From a bacterium (GTDB taxonomy: Bacteria > Bacillota > Clostridia > Oscillospirales > Oscillospiraceae): a DNA stretch of 34,930 nt. The DNA lies in NCBI GenBank assembly GCA_019424865.1, contig JAHYYS010000021.1, positions 1 to 34,930 of the forward strand, read 5' to 3'. The stretch's first letter is position 1; each line of letters starts with the position of its first letter. The notes below the pieces were generated by a model. The model saw only the letters and a list, made by a program, of their open reading frames with translations, was not told where the DNA came from and did no database searches. Of the stretch, positions 1-6,828 are shown in pieces. The translations under genes were made by a program, and so were the position numbers.

Positions 1-2
1 AC

Positions 3-413
3 CCCTCTGAGGTGGTGAAGGTGGGCGACACCGTGGACGTGTACGTCATCTCCGCCGATAAGGAGAAGAAGAAGATCTCCCTGGGCATGAAGGACCGCAG
101 CCAGGATCCCTGGACTGTGTTCACCAGCACCTATCAGGTGGGCGACGTGGCCAACGTGCGCATCGTCAAGCTGATGACCTTCGGCGCCTTTGCCGAGGTC
201 GTGCCCGGTGTGGACGGCCTGATCCACATCTCCCAGATTGCCGATCACCGCATCGACAAGCCCGGCGATGTGCTGGCCGAGGGGGACCGCGTGGACGTGA
301 AGATCACCGACGTGGATATGGAGAACAAGAAGATCTCCCTGTCCATCCGCGCCCTTCTGGAGGCGGCTCCCGCCGCTGAGGAGGACCAGGAAGAGGACCA
401 GCCCGAGGCGTAA
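3..413 (+). CDS. S1 RNA-binding domain protein, C-terminal part (cut by window edge)
   Basis: The frame is open to the left edge, so only the last 136 residues are visible. They hold the end of one S1 (OB-fold) repeat, ending KKKISLGMKDR, then a complete S1 repeat (TYQVGDVANVRIVKLMTFGA through GLIHISQI to KKISLSIRAL), then an acidic Glu/Asp/Gln tail. This is the C-terminus of ribosomal protein S1 or an S1-like protein that binds mRNA at the 30S subunit. In many Clostridia S1 repeats are fused behind IspH, the last MEP-pathway enzyme. ispD and ispF lie just downstream, so that fusion is plausible here, but the part that would show it is outside the window. Confidence is high for the domain and low for the exact gene. 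Confidence 0.85.
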   Translation, partial: PSEVVKVGDTVDVYVISADKEKKKISLGMKDRSQDPWTVFTSTYQVGDVANVRIVKLMTFGAFAEVVPGVDGLIHISQIADHRIDKPGDVLAEGDRVDVKITDVDMENKKISLSIRALLEAAPAAEEDQEEDQPEA

Positions 414-426
414 AAGATTGCGTTTG

Positions 427-458
427 AAACCCCGGCCGCATTTGCGGCCGGGGTTTTT
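427..458 (+). terminator. Rho-independent terminator after the S1-domain gene
   Basis: A 13-bp perfect stem (427-439 with 444-456) has a 4-base loop and runs into a T-tract. It starts 14 bases after the stop codon and separates the S1-domain gene from the carD promoter. Confidence 0.93.
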
Positions 459-521
459 GCCGTATATGGGGGCCTCTGGAGTGAATTTTGGGTTAAATAT
501 TTTGAAAAATTCCGGTTTTAC

Positions 522-550
522 TTGCAAAAACAGGTTAAAATTGCTATAAT
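522..550 (+). promoter_or_regulatory. Sigma-A type promoter of carD
   Basis: TTGCAA (522-527) and a perfect TATAAT (545-550) are separated by 17 bases in an AT-rich stretch. Transcription should start near 557, about 60 bases upstream of the carD start. Confidence 0.85.
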
Positions 551-615
551 AGAACCGGAATCTTTATAAGAAACAAAAATAGGCCGTGTGCCTGACGGGA
601 ATTTGGAGGTGCGTT

Positions 616-1092
616 GTGTTTCAGATTGGGGATAAGGTGGTCCATCCCATGCACGGAGCTGGTATTGTGGAAAGCATTGTGCAGAAGAAGGTGGACGGAG
701 TGGTGCGGGACTACTACATCATGAAGCTGCCCGGGCGCTCCATGATTGTCATGATCCCCACTGACAGCTGCGACGCCATCGGTGTGCGCCCGGTGATGAA
801 CCGGGAGCAGGCGGATCAGGTGCTGGCCGCCATCCCCAATATTCAGGTGGAGATGACCGCCAACTGGAACCACCGCTACCGGGAGAATATGGAGCGGCTG
901 AAAAGCGGCGACCTGCTGGAGGTGGCCCGGGTGATCAAGGGCCTGTCAGCCCGGGACGCCAAGCGCGGGCTGTCCACCGGAGAGCGGAAAATGCTCCACG
1001 CGGCCAAGCAGATTTTGATTTCCGAGTTGGTTTTGTCCACCAGCCAGAGCTATGAGGACGTGGAGCATGAGCTGGACACGGCCTTGGCATAA
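616..1092 (+). CDS. CarD/CdnL-type RNA polymerase-binding transcription regulator
   Basis: The 158-residue protein begins with the typical CarD-CdnL-TRCF N-terminus (FQIGDKVVHPMHGAGIVE). This Tudor-like domain (about residues 1-60) contacts the RNA polymerase beta subunit. The helical C-terminal half (about 70-155, with RVIKGLSARD and STGERKML) is the DNA-binding part that stabilises open complexes in family members. I chose the GTG at 616 because GGAGG lies 6 bases upstream and the family N-terminus starts there; an upstream ATG at 586 would add ten unmatched residues. It has its own promoter and terminator, so it is probably monocistronic. Clostridia often place this gene just before ispD-ispF. 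The length matches the family. Confidence 0.9.
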   Translation: MFQIGDKVVHPMHGAGIVESIVQKKVDGVVRDYYIMKLPGRSMIVMIPTDSCDAIGVRPVMNREQADQVLAAIPNIQVEMTANWNHRYRENMERLKSGDLLEVARVIKGLSARDAKRGLSTGERKMLHAAKQILISELVLSTSQSYEDVEHELDTALA

Positions 1093-1134
1093 CCTGTTTC
1101 AGGACACATAAAGTAGAATCGTCTCCCCCTCAAT

Positions 1135-1160
1135 AAGGAGCCTCTGGCTCCTTCTTTTTT
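1135..1160 (+). terminator. Rho-independent terminator after carD
   Basis: An 8-bp stem AAGGAGCC/GGCTCCTT (1135-1142 with 1146-1153) with a 3-base loop is followed by CTTTTTT. It lies between carD and ispD. Confidence 0.88.
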
Positions 1161-1219
1161 CGCGGCCGGCTTTGGCCCTGGGGGAGGGGAAGCGCATGAT
1201 ACAAAAGGAGGGACCGCTG

Positions 1220-1951
1220 ATGGGTCTGTTGTCCCTGTTTCAAAAAAAGCGGCCGGCCGGCGGGTGCTCGGCGATCATCGTGGCCGCAGGCTCGGCCCGG
1301 CGGATGGAGGGCATCGACAAGATGCTGGCCCCGCTGGGGGAGTTCCCCGTACTGGTCCATACCCTGTCCGCCTTTCAGGACTGTGATTTGGTGGACGAAA
1401 TCGTGGTGGTCACCCGGGAGGACCTGCTGGTGGAGGTCAGCCGGCTGTGCCGGGACTTTTCGCTGGACAAGGTGACCAAGGTGATAGTCGGCGGGGTAGA
1501 GCGGATGGACTCGGTCCGGGCCGGGCTGCGGGAGATCCGCCCCGATGCCCAGCTGGCCGCCATCCACGACGGGGCGCGGCCCCTGGTGCCCCAGCAGGTG
1601 CTGCGCCAGGCCATCCAGCGGGCCGCGGAAACCGGTGCGGCCGCCCCTGCGGTCCCCGTAACCGACACGGTGAAGCGTGCGGAGGGGGATCTGGCCGCGG
1701 AGACCCTGGACCGGTCCGCCCTGCGGGCGGTTCAGACCCCCCAGGTGTTTGAGGCGGGCCTGATCCGGGCCGCGCTGGAAAAGGCGGCGGCGGACGGGGA
1801 GGCGCTCACCGACGACTGCGCTGCCGTGGAGCGGCTGGGGATGCGGGTCTCCCTGACCCCGGGCAGCCGGGAGAATTTTAAAATCACCACGCCCTTCGAC
1901 CTGCTGGTGGGAGAGGCTGTGCTGGAGGCCAGAGCAAGGGGGGAGCTGTAA
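1220..1951 (+). CDS. ispD: 2-C-methyl-D-erythritol 4-phosphate cytidylyltransferase
   Basis: IspD joins CTP and MEP to give CDP-ME, the third step of the MEP isoprenoid pathway, in the cytoplasm. The nucleotide-binding motif AIIVAAGSARRM lies at residues 18-29, followed by KML, and IHDGARPLV comes in the middle of the protein, as in IspD. The 243 residues fit the family plus a short N-terminal extension (MGLLSLFQKK). The ATG at 1220 has AAAAGGAGG 8 bases upstream; an in-frame ATG at 1196 also has a purine-rich sequence before it and cannot be excluded. The stop codon directly abuts the ispF start, so the two are co-transcribed. The promoter is not obvious; it may lie in the short gap after the carD terminator. 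Confidence 0.93.
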   Translation: MGLLSLFQKKRPAGGCSAIIVAAGSARRMEGIDKMLAPLGEFPVLVHTLSAFQDCDLVDEIVVVTREDLLVEVSRLCRDFSLDKVTKVIVGGVERMDSVRAGLREIRPDAQLAAIHDGARPLVPQQVLRQAIQRAAETGAAAPAVPVTDTVKRAEGDLAAETLDRSALRAVQTPQVFEAGLIRAALEKAAADGEALTDDCAAVERLGMRVSLTPGSRENFKITTPFDLLVGEAVLEARARGEL

Positions 1952-2425
1952 ATGCGCATTGGACATGGATACGACGTACACCGGCTGACCGAGGGCCGGG
2001 CACTGATTTTGGGCGGGGTCCGGATCCCCTATGAGCGGGGCCTGCTGGGTCACTCCGATGCGGACGTGCTCACCCACGCGGTGATGGACGCTCTGCTGGG
2101 GGCTGCCGCTCTGGGGGACATCGGGCGGCATTTTCCCGACACCGATCCCGCCTATGCCGGGGCGGACAGCCTGAAGCTGCTGGAGCATGTGGTGGACTTG
2201 CTGCGCCGGGAGGGGTGGCGGGTGGAGAATGTAGACGCCACCATTCTGGCCCAGCGGCCCAAGCTGGCCCCCCATATCCCGGCCATGCGGGACAATCTGG
2301 CTGCCCGTATGGGAATTGCCCCCGGCCAGGTCAATGTGAAGGCCACCACCGAGGAGGGGCTGGGCTTCACCGGCGCGGGGGAGGGCATGGCCACCCACGC
2401 CGTGGCGCTTTTGGAGCGCCTGTAG
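1952..2425 (+). CDS. ispF: 2-C-methyl-D-erythritol 2,4-cyclodiphosphate synthase
   Basis: IspF cyclises CDP-ME 2-phosphate to MEcPP with loss of CMP, two steps after IspD. The N-terminus RIGHGYDVHRL supplies the metal ligands D8 and H10. GHSDADVLTHAVMDALLGA and DIGRHFPDTDP follow, with the third metal histidine (in LTHA). The C-terminal TTEEGLGFTG is also typical. The 157 residues match the family. It starts on the base after the ispD stop, so translation is probably coupled. The intermediate enzyme IspE is not in the window. Confidence 0.96.
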   Translation: MRIGHGYDVHRLTEGRALILGGVRIPYERGLLGHSDADVLTHAVMDALLGAAALGDIGRHFPDTDPAYAGADSLKLLEHVVDLLRREGWRVENVDATILAQRPKLAPHIPAMRDNLAARMGIAPGQVNVKATTEEGLGFTGAGEGMATHAVALLERL

Positions 2426-2451
2426 ATAAGGAGAAACCATATAAATAAAGA

Positions 2452-2488
2452 TATCTGCCCCGGGCCTGCGCCCGGGGCGGATACTTTT
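2452..2488 (+). terminator. Rho-independent terminator after ispF
   Basis: A 14-bp stem (2452-2465 with 2470-2483, one G-U pair) with a 4-base loop is followed by CTTTTG. It ends the ispDF transcript. Confidence 0.88.
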
Positions 2489-2534
2489 GTCCGGAGAAAT
2501 TGGCTGCTTTTGGTTCTGAACTGTCAGATGCCTA

Positions 2535-2563
2535 TTGACGCACAACCGTATTACTGATATAAT
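2535..2563 (+). promoter_or_regulatory. Sigma-A promoter of the GntR/ABC operon
   Basis: TTGACG (2535-2540) and TATAAT (2558-2563) with a 17-base spacer form a near-consensus promoter. The -10 element and spacer lie inside a perfect palindrome (2544-2569), so a bound repressor would block polymerase directly. Confidence 0.88.
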
Positions 2564-2569
2564 ACGGTT
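2544..2569 (+). promoter_or_regulatory. Operator 1, perfect palindrome over the -10 element
   Basis: AACCGTATTA, 6 bases, TAATACGGTT: both 10-base arms match perfectly. Its position over the -10 of the promoter for a GntR-family gene suggests that it is the autoregulatory operator. Binding by that protein is inferred. Confidence 0.8.
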
Positions 2570-2572
2570 GGA

Positions 2573-2598
2573 AAGTGTATTATAACTATAATACGGTT
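2573..2598 (+). promoter_or_regulatory. Operator 2, second copy of the palindrome
   Basis: AAGTGTATTA, 6 bases, TAATACGGTT: the right arm is identical to operator 1 and the left arm differs at two positions. The spacer length is the same, and the two centres are 29 bases apart. The site lies at and just after the expected transcription start. Confidence 0.72.
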
Positions 2599-2627
2599 CG
2601 GAAACCAGGACGGGAGGTGAACCGGCG

Positions 2628-2999
2628 GTGATTTCCTTTGACAGCTTTGTGATGGAGGAGGGGGTTCCCCTGTACCAGCAGATCCTGCTCTATGTCAAGC
2701 GGGGCATTGCGGGCGGAACCATCCAGGACGGGGACGAGCTGCCCTCCCGGCGGGTGCTGTCCGCCCTGCTGGGGGTAAACCCCAACACCGTGCAGAAGGC
2801 CTACCGCCTGCTGGAGGAGGAGGGACTGATCCAGTCCCGCTCCGGCGCCAAAAGCTGTGTGGTGCTGGAAGCGGGAACCACCCGGCGGGTGAGGGAGCAG
2901 CTGCTGGAGCAGGACGCCCGGGCCCTGATCACCGCCATGCGCCAGATGGGCCTGACCAAGTCAGAGGCTGTAACACTAATTGAAACATATTGGGAGTGA
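2628..2999 (+). CDS. GntR-family (YtrA-type) transcription regulator
   Basis: This 123-residue protein has a GntR winged helix at about residues 8-75 (PLYQQILLYVKRGIAGG, LPSRRVLSALLGVNPNTVQKAYRLLEEEGL). Only a short C-terminal helix region follows, with no large effector domain. That layout is typical of the YtrA subfamily, which usually represses an adjacent ABC transporter operon. The GTG start has GGGAGG about 10 bases upstream. It is the first gene of a five-gene operon; the next gene begins 5 bases after the stop. The tandem palindromes in its promoter suggest autoregulation. The signal it answers to (cell-envelope antibiotics for several YtrA systems) cannot be read from the sequence. 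Confidence 0.92.
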   Translation: MISFDSFVMEEGVPLYQQILLYVKRGIAGGTIQDGDELPSRRVLSALLGVNPNTVQKAYRLLEEEGLIQSRSGAKSCVVLEAGTTRRVREQLLEQDARALITAMRQMGLTKSEAVTLIETYWE

Positions 3000-3004
3000 A
3001 GGCA

Positions 3005-3709
3005 ATGAGACAACATCTTTCGGTGCTGACCCTGCTGACCCGAAGTACCATCTATCCGATTGCGGTTCTGCTGGCGGTGATGGCGGCGGTGGAGGCTGTG
3101 CTGTTTTCCCTGGCTATGGGGGCCAACGGGACGCTGTCCCTGACGGGGATGATCCGCAGCAGCCGGATTGTCTGGGTTTTCGGGGCTGCCTTTCTGCTGC
3201 TCACCGTCCTGCTGTGCCGGACGGGCTGTGAGTTTGGCAGCCGCCAGGGCTATACCCTCCGGCGGCTGTCCATCTCCGAGCGGGCGGTGTTCGTCTGGCA
3301 GTGGGGCTATAACACAGCCTGCTATCTGCTGCTGTGGTGGTGGCAGGCCCTGATCGCCTTCGCCCTGTGCCTGTGGTACGCCAGCCAGGCCGGGCCGGAG
3401 CTGGTGGGCAGTCAGACCATCTTTCTGGCCTTTTACCGCAGCGGTCTGCTCCACAGCCTGATCCCTCTGGAGGAGGTCAGCCGCTGGGTACGCAACGGGG
3501 TCATGGCGCTGGGCCTGGGGGCCTGTGCCGCCCTGGAGCCCTTTCTCCAGCGCAGGAAGGGGCTGCCCTGGGAGATTCTGGCCCCGGTTTCGCTGGCGCT
3601 GCTCTTTTTCCCCATGGAGCTGGGTATCTGGGGTTTAGACGCGGCGCTGGCGCTGGCTTCTCTGCTCAGCATTGTCCGGGCGGTGTACCGCATGGTGGAG
3701 GAGGGATAA
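3005..3709 (+). CDS. Multi-pass membrane protein of the GntR/ABC operon (unknown family)
   Basis: I do not recognise a named family. The 234 residues contain about six hydrophobic segments, for example TIYPIAVLLAVMAAVEAVLF near the N-terminus, IVWVFGAAFLLLTVLL, a Trp-rich NTACYLLLWWWQALIAFALCL, and two near the C-terminus (LAPVSLALLFF, ALALASLLSIV). The position between a YtrA-type regulator and an ABC ATPase, with overlapping genes, suggests a permease subunit of the transporter. ATG 3005 is chosen over the upstream TTG at 2990 because GGGAG lies about 9 bases before it. The next gene starts 1 base after the stop. Confidence 0.8.
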   Translation: MRQHLSVLTLLTRSTIYPIAVLLAVMAAVEAVLFSLAMGANGTLSLTGMIRSSRIVWVFGAAFLLLTVLLCRTGCEFGSRQGYTLRRLSISERAVFVWQWGYNTACYLLLWWWQALIAFALCLWYASQAGPELVGSQTIFLAFYRSGLLHSLIPLEEVSRWVRNGVMALGLGACAALEPFLQRRKGLPWEILAPVSLALLFFPMELGIWGLDAALALASLLSIVRAVYRMVEEG

Positions 3710-3710
3710 T

Positions 3711-4214
3711 ATGACACAGAAGCTGACGCGCTGGGTTCCGCCCGGCTTTCCCCTTCGGACGGAGCTGACGCTGTTCACGGTGGGGAATGTCTGCGCCTTT
3801 TTGTACAGTCTGACCTTCCTGTTCCGCTTTTGGAACAGCTATCGGGACCTGTTTGTGTGGGCGCGGGGCGTGCGCTGGGGGCTGGAACCGGGGGCGGTGA
3901 TGCCCGATTTCGTCCAGCTGCTGGACCGGAGCCTGTGGGGCTTTGGCGCGGCCGCCCTGTGCATGCTGCTGCTGATCCCCGCCCACTACGCCTATCACCG
4001 CACGGGCAGCCAGAGCATCTATCTGATGCGGCGCCTGCCCAGCCGGTGGGAGCTGCACCGGCGCTGCCTGACGCTGCCCCTGCTGGGGGCGGCGATCTGC
4101 CTGGCCGCGGCTCTGATTCTGCTTCTGGTCTACTTTGCCGTTTATCAGCTGGTGACGCCGGAGGCCTGCCTGACCCCCGGCCAGTGGGAGAAACTATGGA
4201 GGGTGATACCATGA
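3711..4214 (+). CDS. Second membrane protein of the GntR/ABC operon (unknown family)
   Basis: The 167-residue protein has three clear hydrophobic segments: LTLFTVGNVCAFLYSLTFLF (near residues 18-38), LWGFGAAALCMLLLIPAHY, and LLGAAICLAAALILLLVYFA near the C-terminus. The phrase QSIYLMRRLPSRWELHRR between the last two resembles the EYTLRRLSISE-like stretch of the preceding protein (YTLRRLSISERAVF), which hints that the two are related subunits. The ATG at 3711 directly follows the previous stop, and its own stop overlaps the ATPase start (ATGA). It is probably a transmembrane component of the transporter. The family is not identified. Confidence 0.8.
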   Translation: MTQKLTRWVPPGFPLRTELTLFTVGNVCAFLYSLTFLFRFWNSYRDLFVWARGVRWGLEPGAVMPDFVQLLDRSLWGFGAAALCMLLLIPAHYAYHRTGSQSIYLMRRLPSRWELHRRCLTLPLLGAAICLAAALILLLVYFAVYQLVTPEACLTPGQWEKLWRVIP

Positions 4215-4951
4215 TAGAACTCAAGCATGTCAGCAAGTCCTATGGAGGCAAACGGGCGCTGGATGACGTGAACCTGAAGCTGCCTCAGGGGGAGATTGTG
4301 GGCCTGTTCGGGGAAAACGGCGCGGGCAAGACCACGCTGATGAAGTGCATCCTGGGTCTGCTGCGCTGCCAGGGGGAGATCACCCTGGACGGCCAGCCCA
4401 TCACCCGGCGCAGCATCGCCCGGCTCTCCTTCGCCACCAGCGAGCACTCCTTTTTCCCCAATCTGTCCCCCAAGTCCCATATGGAATTTTACGCCCAGCA
4501 CTTCCCGGCATTCTCGGAAAAGCGGTTCCACGGGCTGATGGACTTCTTTGAGCTGCCCATGCACCGCCCCCTGAGAGGCTTTTCCACTGGGCAGAAGAAC
4601 CAGTTCGAGGTGATTCTGGCCCTGTGCCAGGGGGCGGACTATATCCTGATGGATGAGCCCTTTGCCGGCAACGACGTCTTCAACCGGGAGGATTTTTACA
4701 AGGTGCTGCTGGGCATTCTGGAGCCCCGGGAGACCGTGCTGCTGTCCACCCATCTGATCGAGGAGGTCTCCGGCTTTATCGGCCGGGCGGTGCTGATCCG
4801 GGCCGGGCGGATTGTGGGGGATGTGTCTGCCGCCCAGCTGGAGGAGGAGGGGCGCACCCTGATGCGCTATATCAAGGAGACCTATCACTATCAGCCCGAC
4901 CGGGTGAGCCGGGCCCTGAGCGAGCTGACCGGAGAGGAGGAGGAGCCGTGA
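4211..4951 (+). CDS. ABC transporter ATP-binding protein
   Basis: The 246-residue ATPase has Walker A GENGAGKT at residues 34-41, a divergent signature FSTGQKNQ in place of LSGGQ, Walker B YILMDEPF and an H-loop in LLSTHLIEE. It is expected to hydrolyse ATP at the cytoplasmic face of the membrane and drive the two upstream membrane proteins. The start overlaps the previous stop by 4 bases (ATGA), with GGAGGGTG upstream, and its end overlaps the next start by 4 bases. The arrangement fits the regulator-permease-ATPase operons of YtrA systems. Whether it exports a drug, a lipid or a peptide is not visible. A much longer in-frame extension exists upstream but covers the preceding gene and is not used. 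Confidence 0.94.
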   Translation: MIELKHVSKSYGGKRALDDVNLKLPQGEIVGLFGENGAGKTTLMKCILGLLRCQGEITLDGQPITRRSIARLSFATSEHSFFPNLSPKSHMEFYAQHFPAFSEKRFHGLMDFFELPMHRPLRGFSTGQKNQFEVILALCQGADYILMDEPFAGNDVFNREDFYKVLLGILEPRETVLLSTHLIEEVSGFIGRAVLIRAGRIVGDVSAAQLEEEGRTLMRYIKETYHYQPDRVSRALSELTGEEEEP

Positions 4952-6396
4952 AAAGGAGTCTGCTGGTGGTTCTGCTGTTGCTGCTGTGCACCGGCGTGGG
5001 GATCTGGGCGGCCGCCGCGTACATCTACCGGCCCCACGACCAGGTGATCTTTACCGAGGAGACGGTGTCCGGCGACCCGTCTGCGGCGGAGGGGCTGACG
5101 GTGCGCGCCCAGGCCCAGTACAACCACCGCCTGTTCTGGGACTCCGTCTGCCGGGTGGGGGAGGAGCCTCAGACAGAGACGGAATATGCCTTTTATCCCG
5201 ACCAACATCAAACCGACCGCCCGGCAAGCTATGCGGGGGTAGAGATGGAGAACGGAGGCTACGGCAGCACAGCCTTCGCAGCCAGCGGCGGCTTTGAAAC
5301 GGAGGAGATGGGGGCGTACGGCCTGAACGCGGCCTATCGGGAGCTGGCGGATCAGACGGCGCCCGGCGCAGAGGGCGAAAAGGTGATCCGGGTATCCGAC
5401 TATCTGGATTACTATCCGCTGGAAGTGAGGCTGGACTTTCCGGAGTTTCTTCTGGATCTGAACCGGATGATGGACTGGGGGACGGACGGCGGGGAGGAAA
5501 CAAAAGCCGTTTCGCTCCTGCAGACCTTTCAGAATTTCTTCCGGATCCCGGTTCTGGAGGAGGAGCGCATGGAAATCAGCATCGGGAAAGATCCAAGCGG
5601 CGAGATCAACAGCTGGGGGTCCGGCTCCGTGTCTGAATACGACAGCTTTTACCTGTGGACAGAGAGCGTCGTGGCCGGCAGCACCTGCTATTTCACCTTT
5701 GACTGTCACACCGAGCAGGACCACGTGGTGGATACCAGCCAGATCCCCGGGGGATACGGGATCTACCGCCTGACCTGTCAGTACGATCCGGAGCGCATGG
5801 GAAGCGAGCTGGAACGAGTGGACATCGAGGAGCTGTCCATGGTCTATCCTCTGGACCCCAACGGCTATCTGTTGGAGCTGGGGCTCAGCGGCGACGGGGA
5901 GCGGCTGCTGGTCCACACCCGGGAGGAGGACACCTATGTGCTCACCGTCGTCGACCTGGAGGACCTGTCCACCGTGCAGCGGCTGGAGATCACCCCGGAC
6001 GAGAAGGACTGGAGCTGGTGCTATGTTTTTCAGGAGGAGGACTATCTGGCGATCACCATGGGGGAGCAGGTGGCCCTGCTGGTCCAGCAGGAGGGCGGCG
6101 TCTATCAGGAGGCCTTTCTCACAGACGTGGAAGAAGATGTCATTTGGCAGAATTTTCAGGATATGGACTATGACGGCCGGCATCTGGCCGTGACCGGTGT
6201 GTATGACTTTGACGAGGCCAGACTTGACTATAATTCACGGGACGGACATTCCTTCTATCTGGCGGTATACGGCCCCGAGGGGCTGGAGTACTACGGACTG
6301 TACCGGAGCAGCCTGGACGTGACCGGAAAAGAGGAGGATTACCGGGATTACTGCCATCCGGTGTCGTATCACCCACTTTGTGTGTCCTGGCCCTGA
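4948..6396 (+). CDS. Large exported or membrane-anchored protein of the ABC operon (unknown)
   Basis: I do not recognise the family. The 482-residue protein begins with MKRSLLVVLLLLLCTGVGIW, a signal peptide or single membrane anchor, and the rest is hydrophilic, acidic and rich in Tyr. The C-terminal half has repeated beta-type phrases such as LLELGLSGDGERLLVHTREED, TYVLTVVDLEDLSTVQRLEI and YDGRHLAVTGVYDF, which look like blades of a beta-propeller. The GTG start overlaps the ATPase stop (GTGA) with GGAGGAGG upstream, so it belongs to the operon. It may be an extracytoplasmic sensor or accessory part of the transporter. Its last residues (CHPVSYHPLCVSWP) end abruptly, but I cannot show a frameshift. 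Confidence 0.82.
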   Translation: MKRSLLVVLLLLLCTGVGIWAAAAYIYRPHDQVIFTEETVSGDPSAAEGLTVRAQAQYNHRLFWDSVCRVGEEPQTETEYAFYPDQHQTDRPASYAGVEMENGGYGSTAFAASGGFETEEMGAYGLNAAYRELADQTAPGAEGEKVIRVSDYLDYYPLEVRLDFPEFLLDLNRMMDWGTDGGEETKAVSLLQTFQNFFRIPVLEEERMEISIGKDPSGEINSWGSGSVSEYDSFYLWTESVVAGSTCYFTFDCHTEQDHVVDTSQIPGGYGIYRLTCQYDPERMGSELERVDIEELSMVYPLDPNGYLLELGLSGDGERLLVHTREEDTYVLTVVDLEDLSTVQRLEITPDEKDWSWCYVFQEEDYLAITMGEQVALLVQQEGGVYQEAFLTDVEEDVIWQNFQDMDYDGRHLAVTGVYDFDEARLDYNSRDGHSFYLAVYGPEGLEYYGLYRSSLDVTGKEEDYRDYCHPVSYHPLCVSWP

Positions 6397-6418
6397 CAGG
6401 GTTTTGTACCGGCATATT

Positions 6419-6446
6419 GCGCGGGCGGCCGAATGGCCGCCCGCGC
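6419..6446 (+). terminator. GC-rich hairpin after the ABC operon
   Basis: A 12-bp perfect stem (6419-6430 with 6435-6446) with a GAAT loop starts 22 bases after the stop codon. It is followed only by GGTCTGTTTCC, so it lacks a clean T-tract. It is a probable but weak terminator. A second GC-rich hairpin (GCCGCCG/CGGCGGC) lies near 6519-6540. Confidence 0.5.
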
Positions 6447-6573
6447 GGTCTGTTTCCGCCCTGTGACGGAAGAGGGGGGCGCGGCATACACTGTCCCAGA
6501 GGGCGGTTTTCCGTACTCTGCCGCCGCTTCCGGCGGCGGCAAAACCTGCCACCCCGGGAAAGGAAACCAGATT

Positions 6574-6828
6574 ATGCTCTATTATCTCATTGTATGCCGT
6601 TCCCTGACATACGCCCAGCGGACCGCGGCCGCGTTGGAGCGGGCGGGCATCACGGCCCGGATTCTGCGCTCCCCCAAGAGCATTGCCGGGGAGGGGTGCA
6701 GCCATTCGGTCAAAATCTCTCAGCGAAGCCTGCCCGACGCCCTGCGGGTGCTGCGGCTGGCTTATCTCACGCCAAAACGCATCTATATCACCGCCGGGGA
6801 CGGCGGCTATCAGGAGGTGGAGCTGTGA
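6574..6828 (+). CDS. Small DUF3343 / Se-S carrier-like protein
   Basis: The 84-residue protein MLYYLIVCRSLTYAQRTAAA... has the pattern of the DUF3343 family (Pfam calls it a putative Se/S carrier): a short beta-alpha-beta unit with LERAGITARILRSPKSI, then CSHSVKI and a C-terminal ...RIYITAGDGGYQEVEL. The conserved Cys in GCSHSV is the likely carrier residue. The start ATG has GGGAAAGGAAA upstream; the frame is open further upstream but without supporting signals. Its stop overlaps the next start (GTGA), and the next gene is a cysteine-desulfurase-like enzyme. The natural inference is that this protein accepts sulfur or selenium from that enzyme. Confidence 0.82.
   Translation: MLYYLIVCRSLTYAQRTAAALERAGITARILRSPKSIAGEGCSHSVKISQRSLPDALRVLRLAYLTPKRIYITAGDGGYQEVEL

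Noticed and set aside
1130..2545. Long open frame on the minus strand opposite ispD and ispF
   Set aside because: It covers two unmistakable + strand genes, its translation is rich in Gly, Pro, His and Gln typical of antisense frames in GC-rich DNA, and it has no ribosome binding site.
3830..4210. N-terminal extension of the ABC ATPase by 127 residues
   Set aside because: The frame is open, but the extension is Gly/Pro/Arg-rich out-of-frame translation of the preceding membrane protein gene; the start at 4211 has a ribosome binding site and the normal family N-terminus.
6340..6450. Frameshift or truncation at the end of the 482-residue protein
   Set aside because: The ending looks abrupt and another frame is open past the stop, but that frame has no sequence continuing the protein's style, and a hairpin follows the stop. 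Without relatives there is no proof.
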